64,000 nt of DNA from Lonicera japonica (lineage: Eukaryota > Streptophyta > Magnoliopsida > Dipsacales > Caprifoliaceae): contig CM038471.1 in NCBI GenBank assembly GCA_021464415.1, positions 17,708,422-17,772,421 of the forward strand. Direction: 5' to 3'. Positions 54,533-64,000 of the stretch are shown one piece after another (position 1 is the stretch's first letter; every line of letters starts with the position of its first letter). Both the position numbers and the translations under genes were made by a program. A model generated the notes under the pieces. That model did no database searches and had not been told where the DNA came from. It was given only the letters and a program-made list of their open reading frames with translations.

Positions 54533-55290
54533 AGCTCCCTCTGGATGATGCAGTGCAGAAATTGGGATTCCAGCTGGCCTCAAAGTGTGGGTGTTGTATG
54601 TATGAATTCTCCTTTCCATAAAACTGCTCTTATTGCTGTTTCTACTAGCATTTGTTGGGAGTTACGAAAGTATCATAATAAGGGTAAATATGAACAGAAG
54701 ATCGATAATGCTTGGTGGGTTATTTCTATCGTGCGGTGAAGAGAGCTCGGAAGGATGACCAGTTGATATTTATGAGTTTGGTTTGAAAGTGAATCCTTTG
54801 AAAAGGAAACAGTGGATTGTTACTAAATGGCATAAACCGGCTGAGAATAGGTTTAAATTGAATTGTGATATGTGCAAAGGGAAATCCGGGTATTAGTCAT
54901 GGTGGTGGTGATGGTGCTGTGTGTTAAAGGATAGTAATGTCCAGTTGCTTTGGGCTTCGGCAGATTCTTACAGTTTTGGCACTAACATGGATTCTTAGGG
55001 TTAATAATTTGAAGAATGTTAATGTTGAGTTAGACTCCAAAGCTTTGGTTATGCTGTTGTATAGTGATAAGTGTCCATGGAGGGTTGCTTATTTTGTCAA
55101 AAAGATAAGAGATTTGATTATGCTTCCGAGTAGTCGGGTTTATCACATTTATGGATAGTTGTGCTGCTGATTATTTAGCTAACTTTGGGTGTAGCAGCAG
55201 CGTGAGGTCTGTTTTTGATTGGGCTTCGGTTCCCCATCATTTGCATGGTATATTGTATACTGATAGGCAGGGAATTCCTTGTATAAGGGC

Positions 55291-56258
55291 GAGAGGTAAA
55301 ATATGTGAACAAACTTAAACCTGAAACAATTCGCAGTACAATACGTCTCAAGCATTTCTTGAGAAATAAACAAAATTAGGAAGCATAGATACATAAAACA
55401 GTCCACTCACAGATTAGAGAACTTCTGTACTATGTATAAATGAATACCGACCCTTCCTCCATGTATTTCGAATTCTAGGTAAGGTGGAAACCCTCTAAAG
55501 GGGCAAAAGTTCAATTATAGGTGAAAAAGTGTACAATCAAGCACCAAAAGTTGGAAAATATCATTATATATTTTCCACCAAAAAAGTAAATACAACCAAA
55601 CACCCTATATGCATATTCCATAGAATTGAATTTCCTAATGGGTGTTTTTCCACCCCAATTCAATGCTGGCTATCAAACACACTCTAATTGGTTGTTCAAA
55701 TATATGTGGAACCAAGCTTCACCAAAGCTCAGCTAAAGCTATTAAGAGCTAGGTTTACAGTGTTCTGCCATTTGGCCAAAGTGAAACTTGATGAACCAAC
55801 ATAAGAGCTTATAAATTCCGACTTTTACATTTTAGAAATTCTTTATTTCTTTCCATTGTGTTTTTCATATTTTTGAGAACCAATTGCAGTTTCGATATTG
55901 GAATTCTAAATCTCAATTTAAATTCCTAGAAAACTAACAATCACAATCTGAAAGACCTCCTTATTTTCCAAGCCAGATCTTTTATAGTAATAAAGAGAAA
56001 AATTGTTACCTTTTTCCAGTTTAGAAGAAAATCAGGTGGGCACAAAACACACACTAGAAATTTGGAACCAATCGCATACAAAACTTTTAGCACCTATACA
56101 ATGATTAAGAGACATAAATAAACTATAAATTGCATAACTAAATTCGTTGGAGTCCACAATTGTCCAAGCATCCAATCTATTTTGAGTCTTAGATAACTAA
56201 TTAATGCAAGTGGATAAAGCTGACCTTCAATTTCCTATGTCAAGTTTCTACAACCTTG
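55291..56258. other. Non-coding stretch
   Basis: No gene is recognised. Parts near 55490-55690 (TGGAAAATATCATTATATAT, ACACCCTATATGC, TGGCTATCAAACACACTC) look like MITE-derived sequence, without definable borders. Confidence 0.55.
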
Positions 56259-56374
56259 ACATTCGTTCAACGCACTACCAATGTAAATTTTCATCATAGA
56301 ATGTGTCAAAGCTGCAACATTCGTTCAGTGCACTACCAACGGAAATCTTCATCATCAAATGTGTCAAAGCTAGG
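56259..56374. repeat. 58-base tandem duplication at the F-box stop
   Basis: Two units with a period of 58 bases share ACATTCGTTCA, GCACTACCAA, TTTTCATCAT and AATGTGTCAAAGCT. The gene-side unit codes for the last residues and the stop of the F-box gene; the other lies just beyond the stop. Confidence 0.85.
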
Positions 56375-57457
56375 ATCATACCAAGTACAAAGAAGCTTTA
56401 ACGTTGTGCCATAGAAGTCATCACTATTGTAACCCGTTCCCAAAGTATGAAACTTGCATGTGTTGAGAGAGTAAAATACGCCATTCTTCCCATTAAACCT
56501 GGGGAAATATATCATGTTCTCCATTCCCGTAATTTCTTGTTTGGAATTTGTTGCCAACAAAGATGCTGTCTGACTCACGAACAACATTTGATTTCCTAAG
56601 CTCTCCAATTTTCTCCAAGTCATCGTACGAGCGTCAAGCTTGAAAATCTTAACCCACTTCCCCAAATGCCCCCAAAACACGGATATTAATTCCCCATCAC
56701 ACTCAAACAAATAGTTTATGTGAATGGAATTACAAGGTTGTTTTGGCTTGGCAAGAACAGTCCAACCATCTTCACCACCTTCTTGTATAAGGTCAAAAGT
56801 ACCCAAAATCCCCTTTCTATCCAAGTAGTAGAAAAACCCATTGTGAAAAACTGGATTACTGAGAGACTTAATGAACTCTATGTTGTTCTTCACTGTGCAT
56901 TCTTTCCATGTATCTTCACCGCGACGAATAAAACGAAAATAAATGGAAGTCTCAGAGCAGCATGTAACACCAAAAACCGTGCAGTCCATTGAAGTTGGAA
57001 GGGACGAAAAGGAAATAGTTATGAAATCATAATAGTCCTCAGGTAAATTTGGAAAATCAATTATTTTATTTGTCATAGGGTTGAAAAAGAAGATTTCTCC
57101 TTCACCTTGCGACATAAGCAACCAACCATTTTTTGAGAATCGAATTTTAGCATTAGAGATTTTTGGCAAGTCCATAAGATAGGTAGTGTTGTAAATTGGG
57201 TGATAGAAGCTGCAAAATGATCCCTCACATCCGTAGTACATGAGGAGGGGAAATCGAGTAATGGTTGCGAAGGACATTAGAGATTTGGTCAACAGCACGA
57301 GTGAAGGTACTGGCGGAATAGCTGATCGCCATGTTCTACAAACAACGCGAAAATAAATATAATCTCTAGCCAAGAGACGTGATCCAATCAAACTTATAAC
57401 ATCAATAGGAAAATTCTCCATGGATTTATCTGTTGCTGCAATCTCAGTTTGTGTCAT
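56333..57457 (-). CDS. F-box protein with DUF295 (KIB-type) domain
   Basis: An intact 374-residue frame. The F-box covers about residues 12-50 (MENFPIDVISLIGSRLLARD, then YFRVVCRTWRSAIPP), with the Trp of the CRTWRS block that is usual in this family. The rest fits the DUF295 beta-propeller-like region: LPKISNAKIRFSKNGWLL, EGEIFFFNPMTNKIIDFPNL, FHNGFFYYLDRKG, and near the end MENMIYFPRFNGKNGVFYSL. Such proteins act as substrate adaptors in SCF ubiquitin ligases through a Skp1-like partner. The start is chosen because GGATGACAC directly follows a good splice acceptor. The acidic C-terminus (FDTFDDEDFRW) overlaps a duplication. It is the only intact host gene in the window; its substrate is unknown. 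Confidence 0.93.
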   Translation of the reverse strand: MTQTEIAATDKSMENFPIDVISLIGSRLLARDYIYFRVVCRTWRSAIPPVPSLVLLTKSLMSFATITRFPLLMYYGCEGSFCSFYHPIYNTTYLMDLPKISNAKIRFSKNGWLLMSQGEGEIFFFNPMTNKIIDFPNLPEDYYDFITISFSSLPTSMDCTVFGVTCCSETSIYFRFIRRGEDTWKECTVKNNIEFIKSLSNPVFHNGFFYYLDRKGILGTFDLIQEGGEDGWTVLAKPKQPCNSIHINYLFECDGELISVFWGHLGKWVKIFKLDARTMTWRKLESLGNQMLFVSQTASLLATNSKQEITGMENMIYFPRFNGKNGVFYSLNTCKFHTLGTGYNSDDFYGTTLKLLCTWYDPSFDTFDDEDFRW

Positions 57458-57459
57458 CC

Positions 57460-58872
57460 CTACAAAAAGGCCAAGATCAAAAGTTTAGAAAACGTGAGGG
57501 CCATATAAACAAAATCAACTAGTTTTCTGAAGCAAATTAATATTCATACGTGCGTAAACATCCAACATACAACAAATCTAAATTTGATTGCTGAAAAGCT
57601 TTAGCTTCAGTTGCATTGGCCCTCACCTTCCACTTGCATCAGTCCCCTTTGACTTCTAGTAGTCCTAACAATGAAGAGACTTATCTTTCTCTCTTTCCAA
57701 ATGCATATATATTGATGTATATATATTGTGCAGTGGCGATCCACTACAGGTTGCGCAAGAAGCAAAGAAAAAGAAAAACAAACAAGAAGAGAAGTGAAAA
57801 GTAGAACAAGCATAATGGTGCTAATAATTCTAATTCTTGAAAAGTCATATTTCAATTGCCCAGAAAACTGCTTTTCCCCAATGGCGTACAAGGCTATTTT
57901 TAAGGCTCTAAACCCATACTAATACTAATCCAACCTAGACTTGGAATTCTTCATTCCTAATGAATTAATATAATCCTTAATTTAGATTACCACTCCTAAA
58001 CTTGTTATGACTAGCACTAAAATAATAATAAAACTCAAATCCTAAATGTATTACGACTACAACTATTTTTGATTTAGTTTAGGGTGTGTTTTAGTAAAAA
58101 AAAATTGAATTATATTAAAGTTGCAATTCTATAGAAATATTTTACATGGATTTATGCGTATTTATCCAATCTTAGTATCGGTGTTGTCCATAAGAAATGC
58201 CAAGATCAAAGTTTAGAAATCCAAAAATCACTATGAAGACATTGCAACCAAGTCCACCGTAAGTTGTACATTTAACCAAATCCAGAAAGACGACATTGAA
58301 AAAGGTAAGCAAAATAGAACTAGTTGTCTGAAAAAAATAATGTACCAACGACATATCTGAATTTGATTGCCCAAGAGCCTTTAGCTCAACATATATAGAT
58401 TTAAATCGTGAGATTCGTAATTAAACAGTTTAGATTTCGACAAATTGTTTATCTGTGAATGAATCCGTGCCAACGCCGGAGGAAAACATTAAAATTTGAA
58501 CAACGCAATTCTAGTTTAACGGTCTAGATTTACTACTCCATTCTAGATTTCTTAAGTGATTTTTTCATCAAGGATACTCCAATTATAAATTTTGATTCAA
58601 TTTAATTTTTTATTATTTTACAAACTTCCCAAACTTAATTACCCAATCCTTCAGTTACAGATTCTTTTCACCTATAATAATAATAATAATAATAATAATC
58701 TATAATACAAATCAAAAAAAACTTTTCATTGATTTGACCGCTATCTATAACAATTTAAATGCTACAACTATGTAGAGAAATCTAATAGTTCACTTTTTTT
58801 TTACGTAGATTACTATCTTGATAGTGTCAGATGGCACGGTAATACCTAAGAATAAAAAGAAGAAGAAATTAC
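57460..58872 (-). other. Probable 5'-UTR intron of the F-box gene
   Basis: On the minus strand the donor is CTGCACAG|GTAATTTC (58873/58872) and the acceptor is CCTTTTTGTAG|GGATG (57460/57459), two bases before the start codon. The intron would be 1413 bp. It holds a direct duplication of about 150-200 bases: 57465-57610 and about 58190-58385 share CCAAGATCAAA.GTTTAGAAA, ACTAGTT.TCTGAA and TTTGATTGC. The splice sites are predicted from sequence only. Confidence 0.65.
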
Positions 58873-58960
58873 CTGTGCAGAATTAATATTTTGGAATAGC
58901 GAGCGTCGATGAGGATGAAGACACGCGCGAGAGAGAGAGGGAGAGAGAATTAATTAACCC
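58873..58960 (-). other. Probable untranslated first exon of the F-box gene
   Basis: The start is inferred about 30 bases downstream of the TATA-like site. The exon carries a GAGAGAGAGG-type pyrimidine/purine run, common in plant 5' UTRs, and ends at the donor CTGCACAG|GT. Confidence 0.5.
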
Positions 58961-58988
58961 TTTTAAATTTGTTGACCAAAACATCATT

Positions 58989-58997
58989 CTTTATATT
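58989..58997 (-). promoter_or_regulatory. TATA-like box of the F-box gene
   Basis: The minus strand reads CAATATAAAGAATG. A W-box-type TTGACC (plus strand, about 58971-58977) lies between it and the exon. Evidence is motif and spacing only. Confidence 0.45.
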
Positions 58998-59964
58998 GTT
59001 ATCATTACTAATTAGGAATCCAAAAGGAAATACGAGAAAGAATGGAGGAGTATATATTTTCTATTTCTATTTGTTTTCTTTTTCCTTCTCAATTTAGTGA
59101 TCATGTAGGGTCTTAAGGGATTGGATATGGACTAAATACTAATATATTCAAATTCGAATCGATTTATAGATAGTAGAAAATTTCGATTTGATTAATAATA
59201 TAATGTTACTTCTTTTTAGTTTTTTTTTTCTTTGTATCTAGTGTTACTTTTTTTTTCCTTGTTTGGAAAAAAATATAATAACAAAATATAGGAAGGAATG
59301 GAGGAGTAATTCCTATTTGGATTTTCTCTTCCTTATCAATTTGATAATCATTTGGCTGCATTTGTCAATGGGGCACTTTGAAACGTGTTGTGGTTGGTTT
59401 CTTTATCATATTTCGAGTATTGTTTGTTCAGGTCTAAACGGGTAAAAAAATAGAATTCAAATCCGATTTAGTATTTTAACGAATTATCTCATACGACCTC
59501 TTATTATCCATTACATATGACGGTTTATTTTGAATCAAGCAATTTAAACCCATTAAATTAAAAAAACATAAAATTAACAAATATATTAATGTAATATTAT
59601 ACAATTATATATATATATATATTAGAAAGTATACGTATAGACACACGCAAATAAGATCATACATGTATCTAAATAAATAATTAGCATGTCATAACGACTC
59701 ATAATGTGTTTAAATGATACCAATTAATCCATTAACTTTTAACTACATGTCGTTTTACCTGGTCACATTTTTTTTAAACTCTAGTCAAAGATTAGAGCAA
59801 AAATTGTATTAAAAAATCATAATAGGCTACACAAATGGGGGTAGTCCTCTCCAATCAAACCATCCCTTAAAGGGATTTGAAACTGCCCCAATAGAAGCAT
59901 GTATCACCTTCAACCTCTTCTTTGAAAACTTTTTTGTTTTGTATTTGCCTTACTTACCGGCATC
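58998..59964. other. Intergenic AT-rich stretch
   Basis: No gene, RNA or clear mobile element is seen. A (TA)n run lies at about 59607-59622. Confidence 0.6.
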
Positions 59965-60092
59965 ACCATCCCTAGGGGTTTAATCAACTAACCCGCCAAA
60001 CTGCCGCTGTCGGGATTCGAGCCTTGCCCACTCTTCCTAAGGGCTTAATCAACTATTCCGTCAAACAACTCTTGACAGATTCGAACCATGAT
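59965..60092 (-). repeat. Two-copy tandem repeat with tRNA B-box-like cores
   Basis: A unit of about 65 bases occurs twice. On the minus strand the copies carry GGTTCGAATC and GGCTCGAATCC, each close to the RNA polymerase III B box, and each is followed by a GTTGATTAA block. They may come from a tRNA-derived SINE. No A box is clear. Confidence 0.5.
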
Positions 60093-60159
60093 CATTACTG
60101 TAAAAAGTGGACAGTCATACCATTTGAATTAAAACTTAAAACTAATTGATGTTGCATGC

Positions 60160-60300
60160 TGTTTTGTCATGTCTAGGTGGTAGCGGTCCCTTGTGCTTTG
60201 TATAAATCTTTTCATCAAATACTTATGGTTCAAATCATGCCAAGAGCAAAACGTTCCTTCATCACTTTTCTTTCTAATGTATTTAATAAAACAAGCCCCC
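60160..60300 (+). mobile_element. tRNA-derived SINE-like sequence
   Basis: GTCTAGGTGGTAGCGGTCCC resembles an A box region. About 45 bases on, TATGGTTCAAATCATGCC contains a B-box-like GGTTCAAATCA. A T-rich tail begins near 60300. Borders are not fixed. Confidence 0.45.
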
Positions 60301-61009
60301 TTTTTTTCAGTTTTTTTTTTTTTTCATCTAACGTTACTGTTTTTCTTTATTTTATAGTTCATTTAAATTTGGAAAAAAATATATAATATTAGCATTTCGA
60401 TTAATTGGAAAAAAGTTAATATTACACCTTTAAATTCCCATTTTTAAATTTGTATTACTAAATTTGTCCCCTTTATATAATATGAAGATTTGTAAACTTA
60501 TCATTATAAAAAATTATGGTCCCCCTTTTGCTCTAAATTACAAATAAATTTTAATATTAAAATGAATTTTTTTAACTTCATTTCTCTTATGACTAATTCC
60601 CCACAAACCAAATTTTCTACGTCAGCCACAAACTATAGTGTTAACCGTTCTCAAATGCGGCGAAGTTGTTACCGATTGAATTAAGTTTGAAAATGTCTTC
60701 ACTTGGAAAAAATAAAACTTCAAATATTTTCTCACCCACTTAGCTAGAATTCTTGGGGATGCCATTTAGTGTACCAAGTGACCCGAATATATTGATTGAA
60801 CCCAGGTGCGAATCTGAAAATTGAATGAAGCAAGCCATAAATCAGCAACATGATTATATTAAAGATTATCCCATTGAAGACAGCAATTTGTGCCAAGCCC
60901 AACAAAGCCGAATCACTTGTCTAAACTAAGCCCAAGCCGCGGGCCTCAACCGAGTTGGCCTATGTCCACATTCAAGGTTTTGCTTAAAGAGGTTTTCCTT
61001 TTGAAAGGA
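60301..61009. other. Non-coding AT-rich stretch
   Basis: No gene is recognised. GC-richer sequence at about 60890-60960 (GCCCAAGCCGCGGGCCTCAA) may start the next repeat. Confidence 0.55.
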
Positions 61010-62300
61010 CATGGAGAAAAATAAAAGAAAATATAATGAAAGAGGTTGGGAAAATGGAAGACACATTAGCACACTAAGTTGTCTAACTAGGGGCAATGCT
61101 ATTATATTCCAAATGTGCAAAGAAAGGGAAAACCACAATCACAAGTAATCTACCTGAGAGGCTTTTTAAAATACACTATGGGAGCATGCTAATAAACTTA
61201 AAGCAATAAATGAAAAACAAAATACTAACATGCAAAAACAGTAGTAGTTAAAGTGAAGTTAAAACGATAAGAAAATAAACATTAGAGGTATTTGTAGCTA
61301 GCGAATGGAAAATTAAACAAATTGGGCGATTCAAATTGTGGTTTATACTTGAATTTCCACTAAAATCCAACCCTTAACCTTTCTTGCTATTGCACTCTAT
61401 TACTAACTAAAGCATAGTTCATGTGTGACAAAAACCATATAGGCCAAGAGTTAGCGATAAAATTCAACAATGAAACTTTGACTTTTAAAATAGTAATTTT
61501 GTAAAGACCATGCCCAACCTGGCTAGGTCCGAAAATAAAATAAAATCCAACTTCATTTATATATCAAAGTAATTTATAAAAAATACAATTTGTAATCTCT
61601 CCACTCTCCATATTAAAAATATAATATTTCTTTTTTATAAAAAATAACTAGACCGTGCCCGACCCGCACCTGCTAATCCAATCCAACATCACATTTCAAT
61701 CCTGCACCATATATGTAAATTAAAAGGGGCAGTACATATTACATAGAAAAGAAAGCCTCGCAATCGAAAATTTTATCAACTATAAAATATTCACAACACC
61801 ACCAATCAACTCCACAATTTCAACAAACTAATACTCATGCCTCATAAACCAATCTTTCTTTGCAACATGTTAAAAATTACCCGCCTCACCCACCTCACCA
61901 CATCAAAACATCTCTCTAAGCCTTACACGATTGGCATATTACGCATTTTGGCGAGTAAACTTAACTATGTACCAATCAGTCCAATGGCAATTTAGCCATC
62001 ACAAATAATCAGTACCAATACCAAAAGTCAAACAATTGTCACAACATCAAAAGGAGCAACGAATAAAACAACAAATAATTACTCTAGAGATGTAGATGCA
62101 TATTAAGTATAGCCCCTTACATCAAAAACAGCACCATAATTATAAAATTCCCACGGACTTCGTCAAAACTTTCCACTAAAATTCTACCACACACACTCAA
62201 ATATAAAAAATAGGCCAACTTAATGAATAAGCTTTCTCCATACATAATATTAACCCCTCCACATGTGCACGTCCAATATTTAATATACATCAAATAATAA

Positions 62301-62332
<32 letters not shown>

Positions 62333-63500
62333 CTCATCAATAAAAAATACAGAATGTCACAGATTTTAAGCCTAGTATTACTAAGCGTGACAAAAACAAA
62401 CCAAGTCTTTAATATTTTAAAGCAAATTTGATTTAAAATGGGTGTCGAAAGTTAAAACCAGCACTTTTTCGATAATTCAAGGTTTTAGTACCAAAACATT
62501 GCCTAAGTTTACCAATTCATTTGGATAGTTAACTAAACTAATTAGAGAGTAAAGACTATTCCAAAATTAGCCTAGCTAGGGCTTTAGTATAAAAATCCAT
62601 GATTTGGCCTTTTTTGTTCTTTATCATATAAGATTTTGTGTAAACTTACAAAAAACATGTTTCAAAAGCATGCAAAGATAAGTTATCACCAAAATCAGTA
62701 ATTGGTCTCGAATCATTTGGAAAAACGAGACTAGCGCACATTCAACTTGCATTTAATTCCTAATTTTACATTATTTCACAACAGACCCATAAACAACCAA
62801 CGAATCTTGCTACATGGATCTTATCAGTAGATAAATTAAACCATGCATTCATAATGAAAAAATCAAGAACATTAAACAAGAAACAAAGATTAATTTATGA
62901 GAAATCAAAAACTAGGGTTTACCGAAATAAATATGCGATTTGAATTGAAAAACTTGAATAATGAGCACCAAATATGATTACCATCCTTCTTTGAACTCTA
63001 AACACACTAATGATACTAATTTAAATGTACTTGGAAAGAATAACCTAAGATAAATGGTCGTAAAAAGTTTCGTAGTTCTTCTCAATAATCTATTGGTGGA
63101 AAATAGCACATCAATCCTTTGTATGCTATCTACAACTTCACTTACTCCACCCCTAATTTAAATACTAATTGAAAAGACCCTAGTCGGGCTGGGATTGATC
63201 CTGCTGCGATCGATCCTGGCCTTATTTTTTTCTTCTATAAACTTTTTCTTGCATTCTTCCACTTTTTTTCGCTTCAACGGGTTTTAAGGCACTTTGGCAT
63301 CCGGTAGACTTTGGGACTTTGCTTCACACTTCATGCTCGTGGTCCAAGGGTTGTCTGCGACTTTTTCTTCCTATTTTCTCTTGGAATTCATAGTGAATTT
63401 CCTTTCAAAATTCATGGTTGCATGCGAATTAAGTTTAAGCTTCAAATTCTCGCTTTGCATCTTTATTTAAATGCTTTTGACCAAAGGGAGATGAAAACAA
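61010..63500. repeat. Dispersed repeat, copy 2
   Basis: Apart from the insert at 61500-62361, this matches copy 1 (12480-14194 and 27682-28260) in order: GTAATCTACCTGAGAGGC versus GTTATCTACCTAAAAGAC, TTCATGTGTGACAAAAACCA, TAAGCCTAGTATTACTAAGC, AAACCAGCACTTTTTCG, ACATTATTTCACA and the GATCGATCCTGG end. It has no coding frame and is likely an untranslated part of an old retrotransposon. Confidence 0.75.
61500..62361 (-). mobile_element. Candidate 862-bp solo LTR inside repeat copy 2
   Basis: Copy 1 shows no insertion here. The insert starts TGTAAAGACC and ends AATGTCACA, and flanks are AATTT and GATTT (4 of 5). On the minus strand it starts TGTGACATTCTGTATTTTT, resembling the start of chromovirus LTRs. 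A (CA)n(TA)n microsatellite lies near 62303-62331. No internal domain. Confidence 0.65.
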
Positions 63501-64000
63501 TAAAGGTTTGACTAGTCAACTAACAAATTTCATCCAAAATGATACCCAGACACTAAATATCAAAACAAATGGGTGCCAAGGTCTAAGTACGAAGAATAAA
63601 CATAGGTCAAAGTCTAAAACATCCTTATTTTTCTCTATAAGAAAAAACACACACATATATATATAGACAATTGTCACGAATGGGCGATGGGAGCCTTATA
63701 ATTTTTTTTGTTATTCATAGAGAGCATTAATGGATATAAAAAAGAAAGGGAAATGCTTCTTTTGAAATATTTGGTGTCCCATTAAAATACATGCAATTTA
63801 ATACAAAAAAAAGTTAATACTTACACAATTAATGTATTATATGATCAATATTTTTATCTTTACCAGTTAATTTTTTTTTTAACTCTGCCACATAGGTATC
63901 TCCACTCTACATTAGGATGTAACTAATCATCTGCTTACTATGGCCGGCCACCGCGTACCAAGCAGTGTAAACCCCACACAGTGGGTGATGGCTGACCCCT
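63501..64000. other. Non-coding window end
   Basis: No gene is seen. A (CA)n(TA)n run lies at 63646-63665. The last 60 bases are GC-richer (TATGGCCGGCCACCGCGTAC) but too short to identify. Confidence 0.55.

Larger units (their letters stand above)
51590..55290 (+). pseudogene. L1-type LINE ORF2, plus strand, split by two insertions
   Basis: The first piece (51590-51985) has the RT catalytic block HLAFADDLMIFNNGTQSSL, then NKSKSCFIV and a shifted KYLGCMLYSGKKK. A MITE follows. The second piece (52859-53201) has traces up to IPLKWSIMVWRAIQCKLC. A solo LTR comes next. The third piece (54538 on) resumes LDDAVQKLGFQLASKCGCC, then the RNase H tail (NRFKLNCD; NLKNVNVELDSKALVMLLYS; CAADYLANFGC; SVFDWASVPHHLHG). 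The RNase H tail is typical of plant L1 elements. Many stops and shifts. Confidence 0.85.

Noticed and set aside
56720..56992. 90-residue plus-strand frame
   Set aside because: Antisense shadow of the intact F-box gene.

Overview
The window is nuclear DNA of a flowering plant, probably a eudicot. It is AT-rich, full of microsatellites and plant-type retrotransposons (Ty3/gypsy of CRM, Athila and Tat/Ogre type, copia-like LTRs, L1-type LINEs with an RNase H tail), MITEs and a gene-carrying Mutator element. It also holds one plant F-box gene. Nothing looks bacterial, viral (free) or organellar. The species was not determined.

Layout. 1-1291: AT-rich DNA. 1292-8329: a complete CRM-like gypsy element on the minus strand (two 742-bp LTRs, GTGAT target duplications, initiator-Met PBS, polypurine tract) with a broken gag-pol, nested in a copia-type element whose LTR edge is at 8392. 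8.6-12.4 kb: old non-coding repeats, including the edge, PBS and gag start of a decayed Athila element. 12.48-14.19 plus 27.68-28.26 kb: one dispersed repeat split by a 13.5-kb Tat/Ogre-like element (14195-27681, minus strand). That element has diverged LTRs and near-matching target duplications, carries no recognisable gag or pol, and has about 5 kb of successive minisatellite arrays next to its 3' LTR; a 2.4-kb solo LTR sits in its 5' LTR. 28585-30165: another solo LTR of the same broad type. 31.46-32.54 kb: two MITEs. 33.1-37.56 kb: LTR, PBS, gag and protease remains of an Athila element. 37863-39449: a Mutator-like element with about 150-bp TIRs and 9-bp target duplications carrying a BolA-like reading frame, inserted in an old LTR. 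40-46.1 kb: MITEs and degenerate LINEs. 46.2-51.4 kb: a dispersed duplication, a 5'-truncated LINE with 13-bp target duplications, and a solo LTR at 49533-50191. 51.6-55.3 kb: a plus-strand LINE split by a MITE and a 1331-bp solo LTR. 56333-58960: an F-box/DUF295 gene on the minus strand with a probable 5'-UTR intron. 61.0-63.5 kb: the second copy of the 12.5-kb repeat, itself carrying a candidate solo LTR.

The only intact ordinary gene is the F-box gene; the BolA-like frame is the only other host-derived coding sequence recognised. The rest is a nested transposon landscape. Insertion order can be read because many elements keep target duplications and because several hosts occur twice in the window, giving an empty or differently interrupted copy for comparison. 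All identities rest on reading the sequence by eye; no database search or alignment program was run.
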